The notes beneath the pieces were generated by a model, which was given only the letters and a program-made list of their open reading frames with translations, had not been told where the DNA came from and made no database searches. From NCBI RefSeq assembly GCF_014655595.1, contig NZ_BNBL01000020.1, positions 30,364 to 94,363 of the forward strand: a DNA stretch of 64,000 bases. The letters are read 5' to 3'. How positions within the stretch are numbered: the first letter of the stretch is position 1; every line of letters starts with the position of its first letter. Positions 7,835 through 16,927 of this stretch are shown one piece after another. The translations under genes were made by a program, and so were the position numbers. Origin of the DNA: Streptomyces griseocarneus (GTDB lineage: Bacteria > Actinomycetota > Actinomycetes > Streptomycetales > Streptomycetaceae).

Positions 7835-9268
7835 ATGATGGCGGGTGTGACCGTGGAAACCGTACGAGTCGAGGGAAGCGGCGACAGCGGGGTGCCCGTG
7901 GCGGCCGTCCCGCCGGTGGCCGGCAGGCGCCGCAGCGAGGCGGTGCTGCTGGTCCTCGCGGTCCTGACCGGCTGCTCCGGATACGCGTACACCGGCCTGG
8001 CGACCACGGGCGGGCTTCCCGGCGGGCTGCCGGCCTTCGCGGGGGCCATGGTGTGCCTGGCCCTCTTCCCGCATCTGGCGGTGCGTCAGTGGGCGCCGCA
8101 CGCCGACCCGCTGATCCTGCCACTGGCGGTGCTGCTCTCGGCGCTGGGACTGGTGCTGCTGTACCGCCTGGACCCGGCCTACAGCAGGCGCTACGACGCC
8201 GCTCCGACGGCCGCCGAGCAGCTGATGTGGACGGTCCTGGGGGTGATGCTGTGCGTCGCCGTGGTGGCGCTGCTGCGGGACCACCGCCGACTGCAGCGGT
8301 ACATCTACCTGACGATGGCCGTGGCGCTGGTGCTGCTGATGGCGCCCGCGTTCTTCCCCGGCGACCTCTACGGCGCCAAACGGTGGATCTTCATCGGCCC
8401 GCTGTCCTTCCAGCCGGGCGAGTTCGTCAAGAGCATGATCGCGGTGTTCTTCGCCGGCTATCTCGTCACCCATCGCGACGCCCTGGCGCTGACGGGCCGC
8501 AAGGTGCTCGGCATGCGGCTGCCCCCGGGGCGGCAGCTCGGGCCGATCCTGGCGGTGTGGGTGCTGAGCCTGCTGGTGCTGATCTTCGAGCGGGACCTGG
8601 GCACCTCGCTGATCTTCTTCGGGCTGTTCGTGGTGATGCTCTACGCGGCCACCGAGCGCACCGGCTGGGTGGTGTGCGGCGTGCTGATGGCCGGGGTGGG
8701 GGCGGGCGTGGTGGGTTCGATGGAGCCGCACGTCAAGGGCCGCATCGACGCCTGGCTGCACCCCTTCGCCGCCTTCGAGGAGGGCAGCGGCATCTCCGAC
8801 CAGGCCGCGCAGGCGCTCTTCAGCTTCGGCAGCGGCGGGGTGACGGGCAGCGGCCTGGGCCGCGGCCACCCCGAGCTCATCCGCTTCGCCGGCCGCAGCG
8901 ACTTCATCCTGACCACGGTCGGCGAGGAACTCGGGCTCGCCGGGACGATGGCGGTCCTGCTGCTGTACGCCCTGCTGGTCCAGCGCGGCCTGAGCGTGGC
9001 CCTGCGTACGCGCGACCCGTTCGGCAAGCTGCTGGCGGTGGGCCTGGCGGCGGCGCTGGCGCTGCAGGTGTTCGTGGTGGCGGGCGGGGTGCTGGCCCTG
9101 ATTCCGCTGACCGGCAAGGCCCTGCCGTTCCTGGCCAAGGGCGGCTCGTCGCTGGTGGCCAACTGGCTGATGGTGGCGCTGTTGATCAGGATCAGTGACA
9201 ACGCAGGCCGGGAGGGCGGGGGAAACACAGGCCGGGAGGACGGCGAGGCCGCGGAGGCCTGCGACTGA
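7835..9268 (+). CDS. SEDS-family peptidoglycan polymerase (RodA/FtsW type)
   Basis: A multi-spanning membrane protein of about 477 residues with the SEDS signatures: YGAKRWIFIGPLSFQPGEFVK, FERDLGTSLIFFG, SDFILTTVGEELGLAG and a closing LPFLAKGGSSLVANW. The family polymerises lipid II into glycan strands with a class B PBP. No PBP gene is adjacent, and the neighbour is a DNA ligase, so this may be one of the additional RodA/FtsW copies Streptomyces carries for sporulation or polar growth. The start is uncertain: ATG at 7835 or 7838, or GTG at 7847, all precede the first hydrophobic segment; longer in-frame starts extend into sequence with no coding character. Confidence 0.85.
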   Translation: MMAGVTVETVRVEGSGDSGVPVAAVPPVAGRRRSEAVLLVLAVLTGCSGYAYTGLATTGGLPGGLPAFAGAMVCLALFPHLAVRQWAPHADPLILPLAVLLSALGLVLLYRLDPAYSRRYDAAPTAAEQLMWTVLGVMLCVAVVALLRDHRRLQRYIYLTMAVALVLLMAPAFFPGDLYGAKRWIFIGPLSFQPGEFVKSMIAVFFAGYLVTHRDALALTGRKVLGMRLPPGRQLGPILAVWVLSLLVLIFERDLGTSLIFFGLFVVMLYAATERTGWVVCGVLMAGVGAGVVGSMEPHVKGRIDAWLHPFAAFEEGSGISDQAAQALFSFGSGGVTGSGLGRGHPELIRFAGRSDFILTTVGEELGLAGTMAVLLLYALLVQRGLSVALRTRDPFGKLLAVGLAAALALQVFVVAGGVLALIPLTGKALPFLAKGGSSLVANWLMVALLIRISDNAGREGGGNTGREDGEAAEACD

Positions 9269-9329
9269 GGGCCCCTGCCGCGGCCGGGCCCGGCCTGCGG
9301 CCCGTTCCGGACCGCCGCACCATGGAGTC

Positions 9330-10889
9330 ATGCTGCTCGCCGAGGTCGCACGCGTGTCCGGGGAGGTCGCGGCGACGAGCGCCCGCACGAAGAAGACCGC
9401 CCTGCTGGCCGGCCTCTTCCGCGACGCCGACCCCGACGAGGCGCCGCTCGTCATCCCCTACCTCGCCGGACGGCTGCCGCAGCGCAGGATCGGCGTCGGG
9501 TGGAGCACCCTGCGCGACGCGCCCGCCCCGGCCGCCGAGCCCACGCTGACGGTGGGCGACGTCGACCGGGCGTTCTCGGCGATCGCGGCCGTGGCGGGAG
9601 CGGGCGCCCAGGCCGAACGCCGGCGCCTGGTCGGCGAGCTGCTGGGCGCGGCCACCGCCGAGGAGCAGGACTTCCTCTTCCGCCTGATCGGCGGGGAGCT
9701 GCGCCAGGGCGCCCTGGACGCGCTCGCCGTCGAGGGTCTGGCGGCCGCGGCCGGCGCGGCGCCGGAGGACGTGCGGCGGGCGGTGATGCTCGGCGGCTCG
9801 CTGGGCGCGGTGGCCCGTGCGCTGCTGGACCGGGGCCCGGCGGCGCTGGCGGAGTTCCGTCTGCGGGTGGGCCGGCCGGTGCTGCCGATGCTGGCGCAGA
9901 GCGCGGGGGACGTCGACGAGGCGCTGGACCGGCTGGGGCCGTGCGCGGTGGAGGAGAAGCTGGACGGGATCCGGGTGCAGGTGCACCGGGACGGCGGGGA
10001 GGTGCGCGTCTACACGCGGACACTGGACGAGATCACTGGGCGGCTGCCGGAGGTGGCCGTGGCGGCGCTGGCGCTGCCGGTGGACTCGGCGGTGCTGGAC
10101 GGGGAGGTGATCGCGCTGGACGCGGACGGGCGCCCGCACGCCTTCCAGGACATCGCCGGGCGCGTGGGCTCGCGGCTGGACGTGGCGGGGGCGGGGGCGG
10201 CCTTCCCGCTGTCGCCGGTGTTCTTCGACGTGCTGGCGGTCGACGGCCGGGAGCTGCTGGCGATGCCGACGGCCGGGCGGCACGCGGTGCTGGCCCGCGT
10301 GGTGCCCGGGCCGATGCGGGTGCGGCGGCTGGTGGTGGCGGATCCGTCGGACGAGGGGGCGCGGGCGGCGGCGCGGGAGTTCTCGGCGGAGGTGCTGCGG
10401 CGCGGGCACGAGGGGGTGATGGTCAAGGCGCTGGACGCGGCCTACAGCGCGGGCAGGCGGGGGGCCGCGTGGCTGAAGGTGAAGCCGGTCCACACCCTGG
10501 ACCTGGTGGTGCTGGCCGCCGAGTGGGGGCACGGCCGGCGCCGGGGGAAGCTGTCGAACCTGCATCTGGGGGCGCGCCGGCCGGACGGCTCGTTCGCGAT
10601 GCTCGGCAAGACGTTCAAGGGGCTGACGGACGCGGTGCTGGCCTGGCAGACCGGGCGGCTGCGGGAGCTGGCGGTGAGCGACGACGGCCAGGTGGTGAGG
10701 GTCCGGCCGGAGCTGGTGGTGGAGATCGCCTTCGACGGGCTGCAGCGGTCCTCCCGGTATCCGGCGGGGGTGACCCTGCGCTTCGCGCGGGTCGTGCGGT
10801 ACCGGGAGGACAAGACGGCGGCGGAGGCCGACACGGTGGAGACCGTGCTGGCCCTGGGCGCCGCGGCCGGGGGGCCGGCTAGCGGGTGA
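9330..10889 (+). CDS. ATP-dependent DNA ligase
   Basis: A 519-residue ATP-dependent DNA ligase with an N-terminal helical DNA-binding domain (residues 1-180), then the adenylation domain. Motif I is EEKLDGIR with nucleophilic Lys210. Motif III/IIIa (SPVFFDVLAVDG), motif IV (EGVMVKAL) and motif V (AAWLKVKPVHTLDLVVL) follow, then the OB fold. It seals nicks using ATP and is an accessory ligase beside the essential NAD-dependent LigA of bacteria. GGAG precedes the ATG by 3 bases. The 3' end overlaps the convergent glycosidase gene by 11 bases. No Ku or LigD is nearby, so an NHEJ role is not supported here. Confidence 0.92.
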   Translation: MLLAEVARVSGEVAATSARTKKTALLAGLFRDADPDEAPLVIPYLAGRLPQRRIGVGWSTLRDAPAPAAEPTLTVGDVDRAFSAIAAVAGAGAQAERRRLVGELLGAATAEEQDFLFRLIGGELRQGALDALAVEGLAAAAGAAPEDVRRAVMLGGSLGAVARALLDRGPAALAEFRLRVGRPVLPMLAQSAGDVDEALDRLGPCAVEEKLDGIRVQVHRDGGEVRVYTRTLDEITGRLPEVAVAALALPVDSAVLDGEVIALDADGRPHAFQDIAGRVGSRLDVAGAGAAFPLSPVFFDVLAVDGRELLAMPTAGRHAVLARVVPGPMRVRRLVVADPSDEGARAAAREFSAEVLRRGHEGVMVKALDAAYSAGRRGAAWLKVKPVHTLDLVVLAAEWGHGRRRGKLSNLHLGARRPDGSFAMLGKTFKGLTDAVLAWQTGRLRELAVSDDGQVVRVRPELVVEIAFDGLQRSSRYPAGVTLRFARVVRYREDKTAAEADTVETVLALGAAAGGPASG

Positions 10890-12873
10890 GGTCGGCGGGG
10901 CAGAGGCGGCGGGCGTCCTTCTCGCCGCGGAGCCTGGCGTCGACGCAGCCGCCGGGCAGGCCGTCGTGGGCGGTGGTGCCGAAGTTGGCGGTGACGGTGA
11001 GGGTGCCGTCGCCGAAGACGGTGCGCTGGACGGTGCGGTCGGCGTTCAGGGTGCGGAAGCCGGTCATGGCCTGGGTGCCGGCTGCCTTGTGGAGGGGGGC
11101 GAAGTACTTCTGCAGGGCGGCGAGTTCGGCTCCGTTCCTGGTCAGGGAGTCGCCGTCGAGGGCGTAGTTGAGGGGGGTGTTGTAGAGCATGGCGAGCAGG
11201 GCGCGGGTGGTCTTCTGGCGCGGCAGCTTGTCGTAGGGCAGCTCCCAGCGCTCGGTGTTGACCAGGGAGTCGTGCAGCGCGGTCTCGAAGAGGGGGACGC
11301 GGTAGGCGGGGTCGTACATGGCCTTGGCGACGTCGGCGGGGAGTTCGGCGGGCTTGAAGAAGAGGGCGGGGGCCTTGGCGGGGGCGTAGCCGCCCCACTT
11401 CTCCTTGTCCTTCTCGGCCTTCCACAGCCCGTCGGCCACGGGGGTGCCGGAGCCGTGGTCGAAGGCGAGCGCCTCGTTGGACCAGGCGCCGGCCGATTCG
11501 GAGCCGAGCACGAGGCGGTGGTCGTCGGTCAGGCGCTTCATGCGGGCCAGGCGGTTGGCGCGGTCGCGGGCCTTGGTCATGGGGTGGGCGGTGCTGTGGT
11601 CGCGGAAGAGTTCGCCGGCGGAGTCGACGTCGAGGAAGTAGCTGTCGGCGCCGTTGGCCGTCATCGCCCGGGTGCGGTCGGCGAGGTAGTGGCGGGTGGG
11701 TTCGGCCTTCTCGAGGGCCTCGGTGCTGAGGTAGCAGCCGCGGTCGTGGAAGCCGGTCACGGGCTTGCCGTCGGCGCCCTGGACGCAGAAGTCGGGGTAG
11801 ACGCGGTCGGGCCAGGTGGAGGTGGTGGAGTCGGAGGTCTTGGGGTCCTGGCCGTTGGCGAAGGAGTCGTACGGTCCGACGAGGTAGCCGGCCTTCTTGG
11901 CCTCGGCGACGGCGGCCGGGCTCATGGGGCCCTGGTCGGTGCCGTCGCCGAGCCACATGCGGTCCACGCCCAGCGCGCGGAGCCTGCGGATGCCCTCGGC
12001 GGTGCGTGCCTCGCCCCAGACGTAGGCGTGGAAGGCGCCGAGCAGCTTCTCCGTGGCGGGAAGGGCCTTGATCTTGCGCTGGAGGCTGCCGAGCTGCCCG
12101 TGTTCGCCGAGCCAGGCGCGGTAGTCGGCGGCGGGGGCGACCGGTGAGCCGTCGGTGAGGGAGAGGGCGACGGTGTATTCCGTGGTGCCCTCGTCGCGGG
12201 AGAAGGTGTGGGCGGCGGTGGCGCGCAGCCGCCCCTGTGCGGAGGCGATGCCGAGGGTGGTGCCGATGTCGGTGGGCACGAGGTAGCTGACGCCGTGCCG
12301 GCCCATGGTGTAGCCCCACAGCGGGAGGGTCAGCCCGGCGTCCATGGCGGTCTCGCTGCCGGCGAGGCCGTTGTCGGAGCCGTTCCAGAAGGGGTCGGCC
12401 ACGGGGACGGACAGTCCCTCGCCGCGGGGGATCTGCAGCGCCGTGGCGGTGGGGTCGGCCCCGGTGACGGGCCACTTCAGGGTGCGGTCGGCGGTGCCGG
12501 TGGACCGTATGGAGACCAGGAGGCGGCCCTTGTCGGCGCGGGCGGTGACGGCCAGGCCCGTGCCGGGGTACGTCCAGCGGGCGCCGTCCGCCGTGGCGGT
12601 CACGGCGGACGGCTTCCCCGGGGCGGTGGCGGCCGGGGCGGAGAGTTCGACGGTCCCCTGCGGCGTACGGGCCGTCACGCGCAGGGTGGTGGTGTCGACC
12701 GTGGCGGTGCCGCCCCGGACGGGAAGCTCGACGGCGTCGCCGTGCACGCGCACGGCGGCCTGCGGGGGCCGGGGCGCGGCGTGGGCGGTGGGTGCGAGGG
12801 TGACGGCGGAGAGCGTCGCGGCGAGGGCGACGGCCGCGGCACGGACGGTGGGGCGTGAGGCGTCGAAGTGCAT
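10879..12873 (-). CDS. Secreted glycoside hydrolase-like protein
   Basis: A 664-residue exported protein. The N-terminal signal peptide ends at AHA (about residue 32). A beta-rich domain follows (residues ~35-220), then a TIM-barrel-like catalytic region with FHAYVWGEART, VDRMWLGDGTD, SYFLDVDSAGELF (a DxD acid pair) and LGSESAGAWSNEALAF. A C-terminal beta domain with a Cys pair closes it. The arrangement resembles GH101/GH66-like clan members (endo-alpha-N-acetylgalactosaminidase relatives), but I cannot assign substrate. The 3' end overlaps the ligase gene on the other strand. Confidence 0.7.
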   Translation of the reverse strand: MHFDASRPTVRAAAVALAATLSAVTLAPTAHAAPRPPQAAVRVHGDAVELPVRGGTATVDTTTLRVTARTPQGTVELSAPAATAPGKPSAVTATADGARWTYPGTGLAVTARADKGRLLVSIRSTGTADRTLKWPVTGADPTATALQIPRGEGLSVPVADPFWNGSDNGLAGSETAMDAGLTLPLWGYTMGRHGVSYLVPTDIGTTLGIASAQGRLRATAAHTFSRDEGTTEYTVALSLTDGSPVAPAADYRAWLGEHGQLGSLQRKIKALPATEKLLGAFHAYVWGEARTAEGIRRLRALGVDRMWLGDGTDQGPMSPAAVAEAKKAGYLVGPYDSFANGQDPKTSDSTTSTWPDRVYPDFCVQGADGKPVTGFHDRGCYLSTEALEKAEPTRHYLADRTRAMTANGADSYFLDVDSAGELFRDHSTAHPMTKARDRANRLARMKRLTDDHRLVLGSESAGAWSNEALAFDHGSGTPVADGLWKAEKDKEKWGGYAPAKAPALFFKPAELPADVAKAMYDPAYRVPLFETALHDSLVNTERWELPYDKLPRQKTTRALLAMLYNTPLNYALDGDSLTRNGAELAALQKYFAPLHKAAGTQAMTGFRTLNADRTVQRTVFGDGTLTVTANFGTTAHDGLPGGCVDARLRGEKDARRLCPADLTR

Positions 12874-13004
12874 GAGGAGTTGATAACGCCCGGTCTTAAG
12901 AAGCTTGTGAGAGGGCGTCGTTGATCCATGCGTCGCGTAGCGTGCGGCGAGGGCGCTGAGGGCGCGTCAGCGCGCCGGTCAGCGCCCTGCGCCGGGCTCT
13001 CGCG

Positions 13005-13421
13005 TCACTCGCCCTGGAGCAGCTCCAGCAGGTCCTGGCGGGCGAACATGGCGGCGGTGTCGAGGGCGGACGGCATGCCGGCGGCGGGGTCCGCGCCATG
13101 GGCCACCAGTACGCGGACGGCCTCGGTCTCGCCCTTGAAGACGGCGCCGGCCAGCGGCGTCTGGCCGCGGTCGTTGGGCCGGTTGGGGTCGGCGCCGCGC
13201 TCGAGGAGCGCGGTGACGGCGGCGACGTGACCGTGGTAGGCGGCGAGCATGACGAGCGAGTCGCCCCGGTCGTTGGTCAGATTCGCCGGAACGCCTGCGT
13301 CCACATAGGCGGCCAGGGTGTCGGTGTCACCGTGCCGCGCCAGGTCGAAGACCTTGGCGGCGAGCTGCAGCACCTCGGGGTCGTGGGCGGGCTCTTCGGT
13401 CTCGGGCGAGGGTCCGGTCAT
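13005..13421 (-). CDS. Ankyrin-repeat protein
   Basis: A 138-residue protein made of about three ankyrin repeats: DRGDSLVMLAAYHGHVAAVTALLERGADPN, DRGQTPLAGAVFKGETEAVRVLVAHGADPA and a partial last repeat. These are protein-binding scaffolds. A short helical cap (residues 15-45) precedes them, and no signal peptide is seen. In some actinomycetes similar proteins sit next to catalases, but none is here, so its partner is unknown. The intergenic gap on its 5' side is 106 bp. Confidence 0.85.
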   Translation of the reverse strand: MTGPSPETEEPAHDPEVLQLAAKVFDLARHGDTDTLAAYVDAGVPANLTNDRGDSLVMLAAYHGHVAAVTALLERGADPNRPNDRGQTPLAGAVFKGETEAVRVLVAHGADPAAGMPSALDTAAMFARQDLLELLQGE

Positions 13422-13527
13422 GGTCTGCCATCCTCCGTACGGGTGTATCCCCAGTTGCCGGAATAATACTTTCTGTGAAGCTGGAGGGACTCATGGTGAC
13501 CGCCCCCCAGTTCCGCAGGAGATACCA

Positions 13528-13722
13528 ATGATCCTCTCCATCTCGGGCGTCGTGCTCCTCGGTATCGTCGTCTTCCTGTTCTTCCGCAAGGACAACCTCA
13601 AGGCCTCGCACGGGCTGGTCTGCGCCCTGTTCGGCTTCTACCTCGCGAGCACCGGCATCGCCCCCAGCATCCGCGCGGGCGGCGCGAGCCTCGCCAACCT
13701 GCTGGGCGGCATCAAGTTCTAG
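13528..13722 (+). CDS. 64-residue membrane protein
   Basis: A small protein with two hydrophobic segments (ILSISGVVLLGIVVFLFF, and GLVCALFGFYLASTGIA) joined by the charged RKDNLKASH linker. The ribosome-binding site AGGAG lies 6 bases before the ATG. It resembles the small Spd-like membrane proteins that accompany TraB/FtsK ATPases in Streptomyces transfer systems. An FtsK-like gene follows 33 bases downstream with its own strong ribosome-binding site. Exact function unknown. Confidence 0.7.
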   Translation: MILSISGVVLLGIVVFLFFRKDNLKASHGLVCALFGFYLASTGIAPSIRAGGASLANLLGGIKF

Positions 13723-13755
13723 CCCCGCCCTCCGCAGCGACCCCAGGAGGCCGAC

Positions 13756-15327
13756 GTGGGCCGGCGCTCGCTCCCCCGCATCCCGACGACCGGCGGCACC
13801 TCGCTCGTCCGGGGCAGGGAGCTCGCCCGCGACGCCGCCGAGAACACCAGGGACGTCCTCCACCCGCTGTTCGTGGTCGTGCGGGGGCTGCGCCGGCTGG
13901 CCGTGGCGGCCGTACGCGGCTGGCTGCGGATGCCCGCCGACCGGCGCGGCCCCTCGCTGCTGCTGATGGGATCCTCCCTCGTCATCGTGGCACTCATGCC
14001 GTACGGACCGCCACTGGCCACCGCGGCCCTGGTCGCCGCGGGCGCCTGGGCCGGCCGCGAACGGGCGCCGGAGCCCGAGGAGCCGGACGACGCGGAGAAC
14101 GACCGGCTGCAGGCGCTGTACGAGGCCCTGGTGCCCTACCTGGCCTCCCCGGAGGACCCCAGTCCGCTGTACGAGCACGGCGGCGACTGGAGCACCGTCT
14201 TCGACGGGCACGCCTTCGACGACCAGGGGCGGCTGACCTCCCTGCGACTGCGCTACCCCGGCTACTTCACCGACGGCGAGGGCGGCGCCCGCACCCGGAT
14301 CGAGCAGCTGCTGCAGCTCAAGGCCGGCCGGGGCCGGGAGTACCGCTTCGCCTGGGACGAGGCCGCCAACCGCCTCGAGGTGAGCGTCCTCCCCCCGCTG
14401 CCCGCCGACATCGGGGCCCAGCGCTTCGTGACCGCCCCGGGCGAGACGGTGCTGGGCTTCACCGACCCCTCCTCCGTCCAGCGGACGCTGCCGGTGACCG
14501 TCGGCGAGGACACCCGCGACGCGCCGCCGGTCGTCTGGCGCACGGGCCCGCGCTCCACCGAGCCCCACCTGCTGGCCCTGGGCCGGCCCGGCGGCGGCAT
14601 CACCACCCTGCTGCGCTCGGTCGCGCTGCAGGCCCTGCACCACGGCGACGCGGTGGTGCTCGACGGGGCCGGCACGGGCGGCTACGCGTGCCTGGCGGGC
14701 CGCGAGGGCGTGCTGGCCGTGGAGTGCTCGGCCACGGACGCGCTCGCCATCCTGGAGTGGGCCTGCCACGAGACGGAGCGGCGGCTGATGGCCGCCACCT
14801 ACGCCCGCCGCAACGGCCGTCCGGTGCCCGACGACATCCGCCGGCCCCTGTGGATCGTCGTCGACCGGCCCGCCGCGCTCAGCCGGCTCGCCGCCGCCGA
14901 GGGGCGCCGGGATCCGCAGGAACTGCTCCAGGTGCCGCTGCGGCACGGGCGGACCGCCAACGTCACCGTCGCGGTCGGCGAGCGGCTGGAGGCGGCCGGA
15001 CTGCTCGCCGAGGCGCTGTTCGCCCACACCGGGGCCCGGGTGGTGCTCGGCCCGGCCACCGCCGAGGGGGCGGCGACGGCGCTGGGCGCCGCCCCGCACA
15101 CCACGCCCGCCGAGGACACGCCGCCCGGCCGGGGCTACGCCCGGCTGGGCCCGGGCGGCGTGCACCGGCTGCAGGTGCCGGCGACCCCGGACCCGTACGA
15201 CGAGGAGACGGCCGACGCCCAGCGGGAGGCGGTGCTGCGGCTGCTGCCGGAGTGGCCCGGCGCCGCGGGCGCGCCCGGGGCCGTCGCCGCCGGGGGCGAC
15301 GGGATGCTGCCGGTCCGGACCTCGTAG
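13756..15327 (+). CDS. Chromosomal FtsK/TraB-like membrane protein with a degenerate P-loop
   Basis: A 523-residue protein with a basic N-terminus, two predicted membrane segments (about residues 70-100) and a C-terminal P-loop-like domain. The Walker A position reads GRPGGGITTLL starting at Gly276: the invariant Lys of GxxGxGK(S/T) is Ile282. The Walker B-like strand is PLWIVVDRP. The loss of Lys predicts poor or absent ATP hydrolysis. The GTG start has AGGAGG upstream. It follows a 64-residue membrane protein, the same pairing as Spd/TraB genes in Streptomyces plasmids, which suggests a domesticated or decayed DNA-transfer protein kept on the chromosome. Its intact length argues against a simple pseudogene. 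Confidence 0.75.
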   Translation: MGRRSLPRIPTTGGTSLVRGRELARDAAENTRDVLHPLFVVVRGLRRLAVAAVRGWLRMPADRRGPSLLLMGSSLVIVALMPYGPPLATAALVAAGAWAGRERAPEPEEPDDAENDRLQALYEALVPYLASPEDPSPLYEHGGDWSTVFDGHAFDDQGRLTSLRLRYPGYFTDGEGGARTRIEQLLQLKAGRGREYRFAWDEAANRLEVSVLPPLPADIGAQRFVTAPGETVLGFTDPSSVQRTLPVTVGEDTRDAPPVVWRTGPRSTEPHLLALGRPGGGITTLLRSVALQALHHGDAVVLDGAGTGGYACLAGREGVLAVECSATDALAILEWACHETERRLMAATYARRNGRPVPDDIRRPLWIVVDRPAALSRLAAAEGRRDPQELLQVPLRHGRTANVTVAVGERLEAAGLLAEALFAHTGARVVLGPATAEGAATALGAAPHTTPAEDTPPGRGYARLGPGGVHRLQVPATPDPYDEETADAQREAVLRLLPEWPGAAGAPGAVAAGGDGMLPVRTS

Positions 15328-15357
15328 CGCCCCGGGCCGCGTGGCCGGGCCGCCCGC

Positions 15358-16863
15358 TCAGGCCACGTACGTGCGGGGCGTCTCGACGGCGGCGGTGGCC
15401 CCGCTGGCCACCAGGCGGGTGGCCTCGGCCAGCCGGGTCGCGGCCTGTTCGGCGACCGGGGCGCCCACCGTGAACGGCAGCCGCACGTACCCCTCGAAGG
15501 CACCGTCGACGCCGAAGCGCGGACCCGACGGCACCCGCACCCCCAGCCGCTCCGCCGCCTCGGCGATCCGGGAACCGGACAGCCCGCCGGTGCGCGCCCA
15601 CAGCGTGAGGCCGCCGCGCGGAACGGTGAACTCCCAGTCGGGCAGGTGCCGCCGGACGGCCGCGACGACGGCGTCCCTGTTCTCGCGCGTCTGCTCGCGC
15701 CGGATCCCGAGGGCGGAGTCCCAGCCTCCGGTGTTCAGCAGCCAGGTGACGGCGAGCTGGTCGATGACGGGCGTGCCCAGGTCGGCGTAGGCGCGGGCCG
15801 CGATCAGGTTGCGGATCACGTCCGGGGCGGCGCGCACCCAGCCGATGCGCAGCCCGGCCCAGAAGGACTTGCTGGCCGAGCCGACGGTGATGACGGCGTT
15901 GCCGGCGGGGTCGAAGGCGCAGACGGGCCGGGGCAGTTCGAGGCCGTCCTCCAGGACGAGCTCGGACATGGTCTCGTCGGCGACCAGCAGCGTGCCGGCG
16001 GCCCGGGCCGCCTCGACCAGCTCCCGGCGCTGCTCCTCGGGCGCCAGGGCGCCGGTGGGGTTGTGGAAGTCGGCGATGACGTAGGCCATGCGGGGCGCGG
16101 CGTCGCGCAGCACCTGCCGCCAGGCGTGCAGGTCCCAGCCGGTGAGCCGGTCGGCCATCGCCACGGGCACCAGCCGGGCGCCGGCCTCGCGCATGAGCTG
16201 CAGGACGTTGGCGTAGGAGGGCGACTCCACGGCGACCCGCTCGCCGCGCCCGGCCATCAGCCGGCAGATGGCGGCGACGGCGCCCATGGCACCGGTGGTG
16301 ATCATGATCTGCTCGGGCATGGTGGGGACGCCGCGGGCGGTGTAGCGGTCGGCGACGGCCTGGCGCAGGGCGGGCAGGCCGGCCGGGTAGTCGCCGTGGG
16401 TGTGGGCGTAGGGCGGCAGCTCCTCGAGGGCGCCCTGCAGGGCGCGGGTGAGCCAGGGCTCGGGAGCGGTCAGCGCCGCGCAGCCGAGGTCGATCACCGA
16501 GGCGGCGGCCTCCGGCGGCAGCGGGTCCAGCGCCCGGGTGGGCAGCGGGCTGCCGGCGGGCACGGCGGTCCAGCTGCCCGCGCCGCGGCGGGACTCCAGG
16601 AAGCCCTCGCCGCGCAGCGCCTCGTAGGCGGCGGCGACGGTGGTGCGGCTCACCGACAGGGCGGCGGCCAGCTCGCGCTCGGCGGGCAGGCGGGCGGCCA
16701 CGGGGACGCGCCCCTCGAGGACGAGCAGCCGGATGCCGTCGGCCAGCGAGCGGTAGGCGGGCAGCCGTCTGCCGCCGAGGGGTGTGACGGTGTCGCGCGT
16801 GTGCTGCGAGCCGAGGAGGCGCGCCAGCTGGGGCGCTCCGACCGAAGAGGTCCACTGGGTCAT
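15358..16863 (-). CDS. MocR/PdxR-type GntR regulator with aminotransferase domain
   Basis: A 501-residue regulator. Residues ~20-90 form a GntR winged helix (PAYRSLADGIRLLVLEGRVP, LPAERELAAALSVSRTTVAAAYEALRGEG). Residues ~130-490 are a fold-type I aminotransferase domain with the PLP-lysine in SASKSFW and a conserved FHNPTG-like Asn. Such proteins sense PLP or an amino compound. It is divergent from a YczE-type membrane protein across a 64-bp gap, a common MocR arrangement, so the membrane protein is the likely target. The start at 16863 gives the family's usual length; an upstream in-frame ATG at 16929 would run into the divergent gene. Confidence 0.9.
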   Translation of the reverse strand: MTQWTSSVGAPQLARLLGSQHTRDTVTPLGGRRLPAYRSLADGIRLLVLEGRVPVAARLPAERELAAALSVSRTTVAAAYEALRGEGFLESRRGAGSWTAVPAGSPLPTRALDPLPPEAAASVIDLGCAALTAPEPWLTRALQGALEELPPYAHTHGDYPAGLPALRQAVADRYTARGVPTMPEQIMITTGAMGAVAAICRLMAGRGERVAVESPSYANVLQLMREAGARLVPVAMADRLTGWDLHAWRQVLRDAAPRMAYVIADFHNPTGALAPEEQRRELVEAARAAGTLLVADETMSELVLEDGLELPRPVCAFDPAGNAVITVGSASKSFWAGLRIGWVRAAPDVIRNLIAARAYADLGTPVIDQLAVTWLLNTGGWDSALGIRREQTRENRDAVVAAVRRHLPDWEFTVPRGGLTLWARTGGLSGSRIAEAAERLGVRVPSGPRFGVDGAFEGYVRLPFTVGAPVAEQAATRLAEATRLVASGATAAVETPRTYVA

Positions 16864-16927
16864 GGCTTGCGGTCCACCTTCCCGGGATTGGCTATGGATC
16901 TTTCTGTTCTCCAGTCCACAGACTGTC

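Noticed and set aside
10879..10889. Eleven-base overlap of ligase and glycosidase as a possible frameshift
   Set aside because: The genes are convergent and both C-termini are complete, so it is an ordinary tail-to-tail overlap.
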